A stretch of 64,000 nucleotides of DNA from Bifidobacterium apri. GTDB taxonomy: Bacteria; Actinomycetota; Actinomycetes; Actinomycetales; Bifidobacteriaceae. The notes beneath the pieces were generated by a model. That model saw nothing but the letters and a program-made list of their open reading frames with translations. It had not been told where the DNA came from and ran no database searches. Position numbers and translations under genes: made by a program. This document shows positions 52,277 through 60,826 of this stretch, piece by piece. The first letter of the stretch is position 1, and every line of letters starts with the position of its first letter. The DNA lies in contig NZ_WBSO01000004.1 in the NCBI RefSeq assembly GCF_009299485.1, positions 147,447 through 211,446 on the forward strand. Direction: 5' to 3'.

Positions 52277-53249
52277 ACTCGACGGTGTCTGCAAACAGTA
52301 CAAGCAGAGGCAGGGGCGTGACGATACGCCGCGTTCATGGCGGAATCTGTTCAGTCGGCAATACAAGACCATCACGGCACTTGACAATCTAGATCTCACG
52401 ATCCATCGCGGCGAAACCGTGGCATACGCCGGTCCGAACGGCGCCGGGAAGAGCACGACCATCAAGCTTATTGCAGGATTGCTCACACCGGACTCGGGGA
52501 CCGTGACATCGCTGGGAATGAACCCGTTCTCTGACCGTGTCAGATACGTGCGGAATATCGCCGTGGTTTTTGGACAGCGAACGGAATTATGGTGGGACCA
52601 TCCGGTCTCGTCGTCTTTCCGATGGAAGAAAAGCATCTGGAAAATCGACGACGAGATATATTCCAGGCAGATTGGCATACTGCGTGAACGATTCAATCTG
52701 GCCCCGATTTGGAACTCGTTGGCACGTGATCTGAGCCTGGGGCAGCGAATGAGAGCCGATCTCGCGCTTGCCCTGCTGCCGGATCCCCAGCTGTTGCTGC
52801 TGGACGAGCCGACGCTCGGGCTCGATGTCGAAGCACGTATGGCAATGCTGAGGTATATCCGCGATCTCAACGCGAACACCGGGCTGACAATTCTGATCAC
52901 CTCGCACAATACGTCTGATCTTGAGGAGTTGGGACAGCGTGTCGTACTGGTAGCGCAGGGCACGAAGCGATTCGATGGAAGCTTCAGGCAATTGCGTGCG
53001 CAGGTCGGTGACGTGCGTGATATGTGCGTGGTGACGGACTCATCCCGACACCCGCAAGTTCCGGACACAATCGCATATGACCGTTCCGAAGGACGTGCAC
53101 ATTATTACCATTTCATGGCCGACGAGCACAATATCATGGATATCATCGACATGATTGGACGACAGTGTCGGATTCTGGATATATCGATTGAACGGACGTC
53201 CATAGACAACATTCTCACGCAACTGTACAGGCGATACAACAGCGCATGA
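52227..53249 (+). CDS. ABC transporter ATP-binding protein (viologen-exporter-like)
   Basis: 340 residues. Walker A GPNGAGKSTT, the group-typical FGQRTELWWDHPVSSSF, signature LSLGQRMRADLALALL, Walker B LLLLDEPTLGLD and H-loop ITSHN. LSLGQR in place of LSGGQ and the FGQ..LWWD stretch mark the subgroup that pairs with DUF990 permeases (viologen or drug export). A C-terminal domain of about 80 residues follows the NBD. ATG lies within the 3' end of the second permease gene. Confidence 0.9.
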   Translation: MENTVFPGIRASDIAVRLDGVCKQYKQRQGRDDTPRSWRNLFSRQYKTITALDNLDLTIHRGETVAYAGPNGAGKSTTIKLIAGLLTPDSGTVTSLGMNPFSDRVRYVRNIAVVFGQRTELWWDHPVSSSFRWKKSIWKIDDEIYSRQIGILRERFNLAPIWNSLARDLSLGQRMRADLALALLPDPQLLLLDEPTLGLDVEARMAMLRYIRDLNANTGLTILITSHNTSDLEELGQRVVLVAQGTKRFDGSFRQLRAQVGDVRDMCVVTDSSRHPQVPDTIAYDRSEGRAHYYHFMADEHNIMDIIDMIGRQCRILDISIERTSIDNILTQLYRRYNSA

Positions 53250-53278
53250 TGCATTGACTGCCCAATCGACATAACAAA

Positions 53279-53324
53279 AACCTTCTACCGACGCTGAGGC
53301 GATCGTCAGCGTCGGTAGAAGGTT
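53279..53324. repeat. Family A hairpin (convergent gap ABC exporter/IclR)
   Basis: Perfect 19-bp stem: arm AACCTTCTACCGACGCTGA and its complement, 8-base loop. Converging genes on both sides, so likely a bidirectional terminator. Confidence 0.9.
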
Positions 53325-53394
53325 ATATCGGAGGTGCCTAGGCATCTTAGGCCGGTTCAGATTGCTTTGGAACAGTCCTCGCGGACGGCATCTC

Positions 53395-54162
53395 TCACCG
53401 CTCGCCGCTGGCGCGCAGCAGAGCTTCGGTGAGATACTTGCCGGCGGCCATCACCAAGGGCGCATACCGGCGTCCCGGGGTCGTGCCCATGCGTCCGGTC
53501 GGCCCGGAAATAGAAATCGCGGCGATGACTTGGCCGGAAGGATTGCGAATCGGCGCGGAGATGGAGCATACGCCGTCTTCGCGTTCGTTGACGGATTCCG
53601 CCCATCCGCGTTTGCGCACGGCTGCAAGCTTTGAAGCGGTGAATTTCGCATGCCTCAAGCCTTGATGCAGACGTTCTGAATCTTCCCATGCCAGCAGGAT
53701 TTGCGCGGCGGACCCGGCTTCCATGGACAGCAGTGCTCCGACAGGAATGGAATCACGCAGGCCGCTGGCACGCTCCACGGCGGCGATGCACACGCGTTGA
53801 TCGCCCTGACGACGGTAGATTTGCGCGGATTCGCCGGTGCGGTCGAGCAAGGTCTGCAGAATCGGACCGGAAGCGGTGAGCAGACGATCCTCGCCAGCTG
53901 CGGCGGCAAGTTCAGCGAATCGAGATCCCAGGACGAAGCGCCCATGCTGGTCGCGGATGACGAACCGATGACGTTCCAAGGCGATGGCCAGACGGTGTGC
54001 GGTCGGGCGCGCCAGACCGGTTTCGTTGACCAACTGACCGAGTGTGGCAGGTCCTGATTCGAGCGCATCCAATATTTTGACCGTTTTGTCAAGTACCCCG
54101 ACGCCAGAATGGATATCGCCGTCGGCCTGCTGCGGCTGATTCTGGTCGAGATGAGGACCCAT
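53395..54162 (-). CDS. IclR-family regulator, LtbR-like
   Basis: 255 residues. Winged helix with GVLDKTVKILDALESGPATLGQLVNETGLARPTAHRLAIALE split as GVLDKTVKILDAL and GLARPTAHRLAIALE, then the IclR effector domain with GSAAQILLAW and CSISAPIRNPSGQVIAAISISGP. Divergent from leuCD, exactly the arrangement of the leucine/tryptophan biosynthesis regulator LtbR in Corynebacterium. I choose the ATG preceded by CCAAGGATTTC; the longer frame to 54222 would start inside a palindromic operator candidate. Confidence 0.92.
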   Translation of the reverse strand: MGPHLDQNQPQQADGDIHSGVGVLDKTVKILDALESGPATLGQLVNETGLARPTAHRLAIALERHRFVIRDQHGRFVLGSRFAELAAAAGEDRLLTASGPILQTLLDRTGESAQIYRRQGDQRVCIAAVERASGLRDSIPVGALLSMEAGSAAQILLAWEDSERLHQGLRHAKFTASKLAAVRKRGWAESVNEREDGVCSISAPIRNPSGQVIAAISISGPTGRMGTTPGRRYAPLVMAAGKYLTEALLRASGER

Positions 54163-54219
54163 GAAATCCTTGGTGTCAAAGCGTTCCGATCCTACGGGAA
54201 CGCGCAATGTGGAAGAAGT

Positions 54220-54235
54220 CATATTCCGGATTATG
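54220..54235. promoter_or_regulatory. Candidate LtbR operator
   Basis: CATATTCCGGATTATG, a 16-bp near-perfect palindrome (two mismatched positions) between the regulator and leuC. It would overlap the regulator promoter. Confidence 0.4.
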
Positions 54236-54368
54236 CCATCTCACATATCGAAACGCAAAAGCAGGCGCACGCCGAAAACCGACATAGTGGAGTACAAGGG
54301 CCATGTGGAAACGCATGGCTGAAGTAATTTTAGGGCGAAAACGTTGAAATTCCGCCAAAGGAGACAGC

Positions 54369-55772
54369 ATGGGAACCACATTGGCCGAGAAGGTATGGGC
54401 TGACCATCTCGTACGGCAAGGCGAAAACGGCGCGCCGGATTTGATTTACATCGATCTGATGCTGATGCATGAGGTCACCAGCCCGCAAGCATTCGAGGGA
54501 CTTCGTCTCGCTGGCCGCAAGCCGCGGCACACCGATTTGCTGATCGCGACAGAAGACCACAACACGCCTACCGTCGATATCGACCGCCCGAATCCTGACA
54601 AGACCTCCGCGCTGCAGCTGAGCACGCTGGAGAAGAACTGCAAGGAATTCGGCGTCCGGCTGCACCCGCTCGGCGATGCCGATCAGGGCATTGTGCACGC
54701 CTTCGCGCCGATTCTGGGGCTCACCCAGCCGGGTATGACCATCGTGTGCGGCGACTCCCACACCTCCACCCACGGTGCGTTCGGCGCTCTCGCGTTCGGT
54801 ATCGGCACCTCCGAAGTGGAGCACGTGATGGCCACGCAGACCCTGTCGCTCAAGCCGTTCAAGACCATGGCCGTGAATATCGAAGGCGAGCTGCCCAAGG
54901 GCGTGAGCGCCAAGGACATCATCCTTGCCATCATCGCGAAAATCGGTACCGGCGGCGGTCAGGGCCACGTCATCGAGTATCGTGGCGAAGCGATCCGCAA
55001 GCTGAGCATGGACGAGCGTATGACCATCTGCAACATGTCCATCGAAGCGGGCGCCCGCGCTGGCATGATCGCTCCTGACGAGACGACGTTCGAATACCTG
55101 AAGGGACGTCCGCACGCGCCGGAAGGCGAAATGTGGGACAAGGCGGTCGCCTATTGGAAGACGCTCAAAACTGATGATGACGCCGTGTTCGATAAGGAAG
55201 TGACACTCAACGTCGCTGATTTGACGCCGTTCGTCACGTGGGGCACGAATCCGGGGCAGGGCGTGCCGATCACCGGCAACGTCCCGGTGCCGGAGGATAT
55301 TGCCGATGCCGAGCAGCGCGCCGCAGCACAGTCCGCAATCGAATACATGGGCCTCAAGCCGGGCCAGCCGATGAAGAGCATCCCGGTGGATACCGTGTTC
55401 ATCGGTTCGTGCACCAACGGTCGCATCGACGACCTGCGTACCGCAGCGAAGATCATGAAAGGCCATCACAAGGCCGATTCCATCCATCGTGTGCTGGTGG
55501 TGCCCGCTTCCTCCCGTGTGCGACTTGAAGCCGAACGCGAGGGACTTGACAAGATCTTCAAGGATTTCGGTGCGGAATGGCGCAACGCCGGCTGCTCGAT
55601 GTGCCTGGGCATGAACCCGGACAAGCTGGTGCCGGGCGAACGGTCGATTTCCACCTCGAACCGCAACTTTGAGGGGCGTCAAGGCAAGGGGTCGCGCACA
55701 CATCTGGCATCGCCGGCAGTTGCGGCGGCTACTGCGATCCGCGGCACGATTTCCAGCCCGGAAGACCTGTAA
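54369..55772 (+). CDS. leuC: 3-isopropylmalate dehydratase large subunit
   Basis: 467 residues. Aconitase family: [29 protein letters not shown], and the [4Fe-4S] ligands Cys348 in GSCTNGR with Cys409 and Cys412 in [19 protein letters not shown] near the C-terminus binds substrate. With LeuD it isomerises isopropylmalate in Leu synthesis. AAAGGAGACAGC precedes the ATG. Confidence 0.98.
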   Translation: MGTTLAEKVWADHLVRQGENGAPDLIYIDLMLMHEVTSPQAFEGLRLAGRKPRHTDLLIATEDHNTPTVDIDRPNPDKTSALQLSTLEKNCKEFGVRLHPLGDADQGIVHAFAPILGLTQPGMTIVCGDSHTSTHGAFGALAFGIGTSEVEHVMATQTLSLKPFKTMAVNIEGELPKGVSAKDIILAIIAKIGTGGGQGHVIEYRGEAIRKLSMDERMTICNMSIEAGARAGMIAPDETTFEYLKGRPHAPEGEMWDKAVAYWKTLKTDDDAVFDKEVTLNVADLTPFVTWGTNPGQGVPITGNVPVPEDIADAEQRAAAQSAIEYMGLKPGQPMKSIPVDTVFIGSCTNGRIDDLRTAAKIMKGHHKADSIHRVLVVPASSRVRLEAEREGLDKIFKDFGAEWRNAGCSMCLGMNPDKLVPGERSISTSNRNFEGRQGKGSRTHLASPAVAAATAIRGTISSPEDL

Positions 55773-55835
55773 GCCAAGCGAAATCATCGCCGAACAGGCT
55801 GAACAACCCACAGACGTAAGAAATATGCAATCCCG

Positions 55836-55861
55836 CCGCCTGCAACACGACACAGGCGGCC
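55836..55861 (+). other. Intercistronic hairpin between leuC and leuD
   Basis: Perfect stem GCCGCCTG / CAGGCGGC with a 10-base loop, followed by a second weaker GGCCG/CGGCC stem before leuD. Could tune leuD expression or protect leuC mRNA. Confidence 0.65.
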
Positions 55862-55907
55862 GGATTACAGGCCGACATGCAGATGCCGGCCGATGAAAGG
55901 AATCGTT

Positions 55908-56594
55908 ATGGAAAAGCTGACCGTGGTGACCGGAACAGGCGTTCCGCTCCGCCGTTCGAATGTGGATACCGACCAGATCATCCCCGCTGTGTTCCTGAAG
56001 CGGGTCAAGAAAACCGGTTTTGAGGACGCGCTGTTCTACGCGTGGCGCCGCGATCCCGATTTCGTGCTCAATCGTCCCGAATACAAGCAGGGCAAGATTC
56101 TGGTCGCAGGACCGGATTTCGGCATCGGCTCGTCGCGTGAGCACGCGGTGTGGGCGCTGCGCGATTACGGTTTCCGCGTGGTGATTTCCTCGCGCTTCGC
56201 CGACATTTTCTATGGCAACACCGCGAAGAACGGCGTGCTGGCTGCGATTATGCCGCAGGAGAGCATTGAGTTGCTGTGGAAGCTGCTTGAGGAGGAGCCT
56301 GGCCGTGATATGACCGTTGATTTGGGCGAACGCACTGTGACATGCGGTGATGTGACCCTGCCGTTCGAGGTGGGCGATTATGTGCGCTGGCGTCTGATGA
56401 ACGGCTATGACGATATCGATTTGACTTTGCAGCATGAGGACGATATTGCCTCCTACGAGAAGATGCGCGCCGAGAAGTTCCCGTTCAAGCCGAAGACCTT
56501 GCCGGCGAAGCATTGGGCGGATGTGCCGATTCAGTCCGCGCGCGAGCCTGAGGAGGCTCAGCCGTGGGCGGGGCCGATTGGCAGCCGTGAGTAG
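55908..56594 (+). CDS. leuD: 3-isopropylmalate dehydratase small subunit
   Basis: 228 residues. [20 protein letters not shown] and [17 protein letters not shown] are the swivelling-domain motifs of LeuD. The ATG at 55908 has AAAGGAATCGTT upstream; the ATG at 55893 would place this site inside the gene. Partner of LeuC. Confidence 0.97.
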   Translation: MEKLTVVTGTGVPLRRSNVDTDQIIPAVFLKRVKKTGFEDALFYAWRRDPDFVLNRPEYKQGKILVAGPDFGIGSSREHAVWALRDYGFRVVISSRFADIFYGNTAKNGVLAAIMPQESIELLWKLLEEEPGRDMTVDLGERTVTCGDVTLPFEVGDYVRWRLMNGYDDIDLTLQHEDDIASYEKMRAEKFPFKPKTLPAKHWADVPIQSAREPEEAQPWAGPIGSRE

Positions 56595-56611
56595 CTGGAG
56601 CAGACGCTGTT

Positions 56612-56645
56612 GGCCGTGGGATCCTTGTGGGTTCCGCGGCCTTTT
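56612..56645 (+). terminator. Terminator of leuCD
   Basis: 13-bp stem GGCCGTGGGATCC / GGGTTCCGCGGCC (with G-T pairs), TTGT loop, then TTTTGCG. Confidence 0.85.
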
Positions 56646-56801
56646 GCGTGTGCGGGGGGCGTGATTGCGAGGATTGCACGGATCGCAAGTGTGCTTGGCT
56701 GCAGTGCATCGATGGATGAATCGCGGCAATCGGCGGATACGGTTGGTTGCATCTGCGGGCTATGGGGCTTTGCGCTGACGGCGGTCCGGTGATAGGCGCG
56801 C

Positions 56802-57000
56802 ATCTCGGGGAAGGTGTGGTGGTTGCGTGGGTATCTGCAGGAAGGTGTGGTGGTTGTGTGCGGCGATGCGCAGTTGTGCGGGTATCTCGGGGACGATGTG
56901 GGCGGTCGGATGCCGAAATTCGTAGTTGCGTGGACATTTCGGGGACGGTGTGAGCTGGCGTGCGCGGCGATGCGTGGATGTGCGTGTATTTCGGGGTTCC
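56802..57000. repeat. Family C: degenerate 52-bp repeats
   Basis: ATCTCGGGGA-like words at 56802, 56833, 56884, 56936 and 56988 (spacings 31, 51, 52, 52), each followed by GGTGTG-like and GCGATGCG-like words. No clear palindrome, unlike families A and B. Confidence 0.65.
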
Positions 57001-57438
57001 TGTTCCTGATGGTCTTCAGAACTTGTGAATTGGCCTTCTGGTTGCTGCATGATGTGCCATATGGATTGCCATCTGTCGTGTCCTGCACGTAGCGCGATAC
57101 GGGAACTGCGAGAAAGGGGGGCAATGCCCGCTTGCTGTTGATGCGGGGAACACTTTTCCGGCTGTGATGGGCGGCCAGTTGCCGAACGGAACTGACGGCA
57201 CCCGCTTGCTGTCGGCGTGGGTGGGAAACACGTTCCGACTGCAGCGGCGAGTGCCAATATGGGGCCAGTGCCTGCTCGCCGCAGGGGAGAACGAACCATG
57301 AGGGAATGCGGGAAATAACGGGAGTATAAGGCGAGGAATGCTCCGCCGCTGGCGATTCACCGCATCCGATACGATACGCTTGCATGAACAGCGCAGCCGG
57401 ACGAAACCGGAGCGTTCCCGCCCGGATTGGAGCAGAGT

Positions 57439-57834
57439 ATGGCGAAATACGCGAATGTCGAGGAATATCTTGATTCGATTGCAGATGCGAATCATCGCGC
57501 CGAATTCAAGGAATTGCTTGACTGGGTGCACGCCACGTGGCCGCAGCTGGCCTGCGAAGTCAAGTGGAATCAGCCGATGTTCACGGATCATGGCACATTC
57601 ATCATCGGGTTCACCGCACTGACCAATCATGTGACCGTTGGCTCGGAGCCGCGCGCATTCGAGCATGCCATGCCGATGATTGAGCGGCAGCATCTGAAGC
57701 GCGGCAAGAAAACCTTCCAGATTCCTTTCGCGCGCAGCGACGCGTGGGAGGTGCTCGAGCAGATCATCGAATTCACCATCGCGGATAAGCGCGAGGTGCA
57801 GACCTTCTGGGATCAGCGCCGTTCCGGATACTGA
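57439..57834 (+). CDS. DUF1801 / YdhG-like protein
   Basis: 131 residues. YANVEEYLDSIADANHRAEFKELLDW, then EVKWNQPMFTDHGTFIIGFTAL and KKTFQIPFAR, the order of DUF1801 proteins (frataxin-like fold; Bacillus YdhG was proposed as an iron chaperone). TTGGAG before the ATG. Isolated gene. Function inferred only from family. Confidence 0.85.
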   Translation: MAKYANVEEYLDSIADANHRAEFKELLDWVHATWPQLACEVKWNQPMFTDHGTFIIGFTALTNHVTVGSEPRAFEHAMPMIERQHLKRGKKTFQIPFARSDAWEVLEQIIEFTIADKREVQTFWDQRRSGY

Positions 57835-57877
57835 TATCCGCGGTTTCGCGGGACTAACCGGGTATATGCCGTCTACG

Positions 57878-57927
57878 TTCTGCTTCTGCCGACGCTGACC
57901 AAGCGCTCAGCGTCGGCAGAAGCAGAA
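57878..57927. repeat. Family A hairpin (convergent gap DUF1801/PyrD)
   Basis: Perfect 21-bp stem containing TTCTGCCGACGCTGA and its complement, 8-base loop. The best copy of the family in the window. Confidence 0.92.
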
Positions 57928-57980
57928 GACTGACATGACAGGCATGTCCGTACGGTCTGCCGCAGTCTTGGCAGACCGAT

Positions 57981-59144
57981 TCACACGTCGATGGCTGCCT
58001 TGATAATCCGGGCGAGTCTCGCATCCCACATCGCGCCGGTCGCGCTCATCACCGCATCCGCCCCCGCCTTGCGGTACGCGAGGTAATGCTCTGGTTCGAT
58101 GACACCGCCGACACCGACAATCGTGAAATCAAGCCCGAGTCGTTCACGGATTGCCGACAGGCGGCGGACCATATCCAGCCCTGCCCCGCGAATCGCGTTC
58201 CCGCATACACCGCTGCGGTCGCGCCCCTCGCCGGGCAGCGCCTGCTTGCCGGAAGCATCCACGAGTTTCGCGGAAATGGTGTTGATGGTGGAGAATCCTT
58301 GCACTGTGCCGCGTCCAACGGTTTCGCGCACCATGGTTTCGAGTTCAATATCCGAGGGGAAATACGCGAGTTTGACGATGAGTGGCCGTTCTCCGATCTC
58401 GTTCTTCACCGCTTCGGTGATGCGGCCGACCAGATGCGGGTCGTGGCACAGCAGTCGGTTGTGCCCTTCGTTCGGGCAGCTGGTGTTCATTTCCATGAGC
58501 TGTGCGCCGGTTTCGCAGACGAGCCGCGCAGTGGTCACATGGTCGGCGATGTACTCATCGGTGCTCATGCCGGCTACGCGCGAACCTTGGAAACTTGGCA
58601 CCAGCAGCTGGCCTGGGCCGGCGGCGGCGATGGCGTCGCGCATGTCCGGCTGCCAGACGTCAGGATCGCGTGATGGCACACCAAAGGAATTGGAGATGGA
58701 GATCGGCAGGTCATAGCGGGTGTCGGCAAGCACGCCTTCGTCAAGTTCGGGACTGCCGGGAGTGAGGGAACCGTCTGCCGCCTTGGGGTGGACGGCAAGC
58801 ACGTTCGGGAATGGGTTGCAGCCCCAGGCGCGCGACCGCACGGTTTTGTATACGGCAAGGTCGAATCCCAAGCGGAAGGCGGCTGTCGTGAATCGTGAGT
58901 TGAGCAGTGGGCCTGCAGGAATGCCGAAGGGCAGGTTCACCGGGAATCCGAGCACGCTCGCAGCGGTCGCGGATTCTGCAGAAATCGCGGTGCTGCCCGC
59001 CGCTGACGTTTCGTTTGTCGCGCCTTCTGCAGGGCTGTCGTCACCGGCCAACGCCTGCGCGAACAGGCCGAACGGCCCGCGGCGGTAATTGTCGTCATAT
59101 GTGAGATTGACATCATAGAACGGCTCGAATTGCTGGTTGGACAT
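57981..59144 (-). CDS. Dihydroorotate dehydrogenase-like flavoprotein
   Basis: 387 residues. FMN barrel: PFGIPAGPLLNSRF, YKTVRSRAWGCNPFP, SNSFGVPSRDP, catalytic-type MEMNTSCPNEGHN, and IVGVGGVIEPEHYLAYRKAGADAV. The Cys in NTSCPN is the class 1 base. It has no pyr neighbours and a 50-residue Ala/Ser-rich insertion near the N-terminus (about 30-60), so it may be a paralogue rather than the pathway PyrD. GGGAG precedes the ATG. Confidence 0.85.
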   Translation of the reverse strand: MSNQQFEPFYDVNLTYDDNYRRGPFGLFAQALAGDDSPAEGATNETSAAGSTAISAESATAASVLGFPVNLPFGIPAGPLLNSRFTTAAFRLGFDLAVYKTVRSRAWGCNPFPNVLAVHPKAADGSLTPGSPELDEGVLADTRYDLPISISNSFGVPSRDPDVWQPDMRDAIAAAGPGQLLVPSFQGSRVAGMSTDEYIADHVTTARLVCETGAQLMEMNTSCPNEGHNRLLCHDPHLVGRITEAVKNEIGERPLIVKLAYFPSDIELETMVRETVGRGTVQGFSTINTISAKLVDASGKQALPGEGRDRSGVCGNAIRGAGLDMVRRLSAIRERLGLDFTIVGVGGVIEPEHYLAYRKAGADAVMSATGAMWDARLARIIKAAIDV

Positions 59145-59331
59145 GCTTGCGGACTCCCGTCGTATCGCCTTTGCGGCTCCCGTATTTGCTCCCAGTATAT
59201 GGATTGTGCGGATTGACTGCGGCGATGTACGGCGCCGATGAGACGATTCGGCTGCCAGACTGAGTAGAGTAGCCAGACTGGGTGGCCGATTCTGTGGCGC
59301 CGCATATATTGGCCGCGTGGCCGTGTGCCTG

Positions 59332-60507
59332 TCATTCGCAGGCTATGCCGTCGCCGTCACGGTCGAGTTTCTTGGAATATCCCGGTTGCCCTTGATACAG
59401 CGGGGCTTTGCCTGCCGCGCGGACGGCGGAACAGTTCTGGTAGTAGACGTCTGAGCCGGACTGCTGCGTGGGGGCCGGTGCGGCCTGTGTTTGCGCCGGA
59501 GCGGGCGCGGGAGCGGGGGCGGCTTGCGTGGTCTGTGCCGGTGCCGGGGCGGCTTGCGCGGGCTGGCTTGCGGCAGACGAGGAAGCGACCACGCCGCCGC
59601 CATCGGGCACGGTTTGTCCCGGGCAGCTGGACAGCACGTTGGTCATCGCATCTTTCTCGGCCTGCGTCACCCACAGCGCATACTTGTGTTTCACGCCGAT
59701 CTGTCGTGCGACATACTGGCAGCGGAACGATTTGTTCGATGGCAGCCATGATGCCGCGTCGGAATCGGATTTCTGCTGGTTTGCCGGCCCGTCCACCGCG
59801 AGTAGATTGTACGGGTCGTTCGCCAGTTGCAAACGCTGATCGGCGCTGAGCTGCTGCGCGCCTTTCTGCCATGCGTCGGACAACGCGACGACATGGTCGA
59901 TTTGCACGGCGGTCGACGTATACTGCCCTCGCACGAAATTGATGGTTTTCCCGGTGTATGGATCGTTGAGCGTGCCGGTTTTGACCACGCAATCGTGGGT
60001 GCCGTATTTGAATGTCACATTGGTCATATCGCGCTTGAGAATATCGTTGCGCGTATCGCAGCCGTTATGATCGACGTCCGACCAGGCGGCGCCGAACTGT
60101 GTGCGCGCATACCCGGTTTTCGGGGCGCGTCCTTTGACCGACAAGGTCGCCAGCATATCCACAGCGGCGACGGACGCATCGGAAGATCCCGAGCCTGTGC
60201 CGGATTGTGCGGAGGCATTATCCGAAGGACTTGCGTCGGGTGCGGTGGTTTCGCTTGGGGATGAGGATTCGGACGGCGTGGTGGCTGCCGATGTGGATTC
60301 GCTTGGCAGCGCTGTGGTGTCGGTGTCCGACCCGCCGCATGCGGACAATGGCAGCAGCATCGTGCCGGCGAGGATTGCGGCGATGAGTCTGGTTGTGGAA
60401 CGCCGCCGTGAGAACGCCCTGTGTTGGGTATCGGCGGTATCGGCGATATTGGCGGCAGCAGCGGTAGCAGCGGTCTGTCGCGTGCCTGTATTCGTGGAAT
60501 TGTTCAT
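59332..60507 (-). CDS. Surface lipoprotein nuclease: HNH (DUF1524-like) plus Excalibur domain
   Basis: 391 residues. Lipobox LPLSACGG after a signal peptide; Ser/Thr/Pro linker; a GmrSD/DUF1524-like HNH nuclease domain with QIDHVVALSDAW, NLLAVDGPANQQKSDSDAA and CQYVARQIGVKHKYALWV; a Pro/Ala/Gln linker; and a C-terminal Excalibur calcium-binding domain YYQNCSAVRAAGK...LDRDGDGIACE. Probably a cell-surface DNase or nuclease for DNA uptake, nutrient or biofilm use. Start chosen at MNNSTNTG with AAGGAGCGTCAC. Divergent from murA. Confidence 0.88.
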   Translation of the reverse strand: MNNSTNTGTRQTAATAAAANIADTADTQHRAFSRRRSTTRLIAAILAGTMLLPLSACGGSDTDTTALPSESTSAATTPSESSSPSETTAPDASPSDNASAQSGTGSGSSDASVAAVDMLATLSVKGRAPKTGYARTQFGAAWSDVDHNGCDTRNDILKRDMTNVTFKYGTHDCVVKTGTLNDPYTGKTINFVRGQYTSTAVQIDHVVALSDAWQKGAQQLSADQRLQLANDPYNLLAVDGPANQQKSDSDAASWLPSNKSFRCQYVARQIGVKHKYALWVTQAEKDAMTNVLSSCPGQTVPDGGGVVASSSAASQPAQAAPAPAQTTQAAPAPAPAPAQTQAAPAPTQQSGSDVYYQNCSAVRAAGKAPLYQGQPGYSKKLDRDGDGIACE

Positions 60508-60826
60508 GTGACGCTCCTTCACATTCCCCGACATCTAGCTGAAGCTCCGCATAATGTCGGGCTTCATCCGAATCATTCTATGCCGGTGGAGAAGTACGCC
60601 GGTGTATGCGTGCAAGCGTGTCGTGCCCTAGTGTTGTCTGCTTTCTGTGGCGATTGCTTCACAACCGTCATGGACATACGATTCGGCTGGTAGCATGTTC
60701 ACCACGTATGCACATGAGGTGTGGCACCATGGTGATACCAATCAGTACCAGCCGGTAGTGTGTCAGCGCCGGCCGCCCCATCGCGGCGACAGGCGCGTCC
60801 GGGCAAGGGAATCGAAAGAGGTCGAC
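60508..60826. promoter_or_regulatory. Divergent promoter region, nuclease/murA
   Basis: 319 bp without a gene; should contain both promoters. No unambiguous hexamers. Confidence 0.4.

Larger units (their letters stand above)
56595..57438. other. 844-bp intergenic region with terminator and repeats
   Basis: leuD terminator (56612-56645), the 52-bp family C repeats (56802-57000), and a 76-bp-spaced pair of CCCGCTTGCTGT words (57127 and 57203). No coding frame looked real. Confidence 0.6.

Noticed and set aside
54330..56729. 799-codon minus-strand frame opposite leuCD
   Set aside because: Antisense shadow of two well-supported genes.
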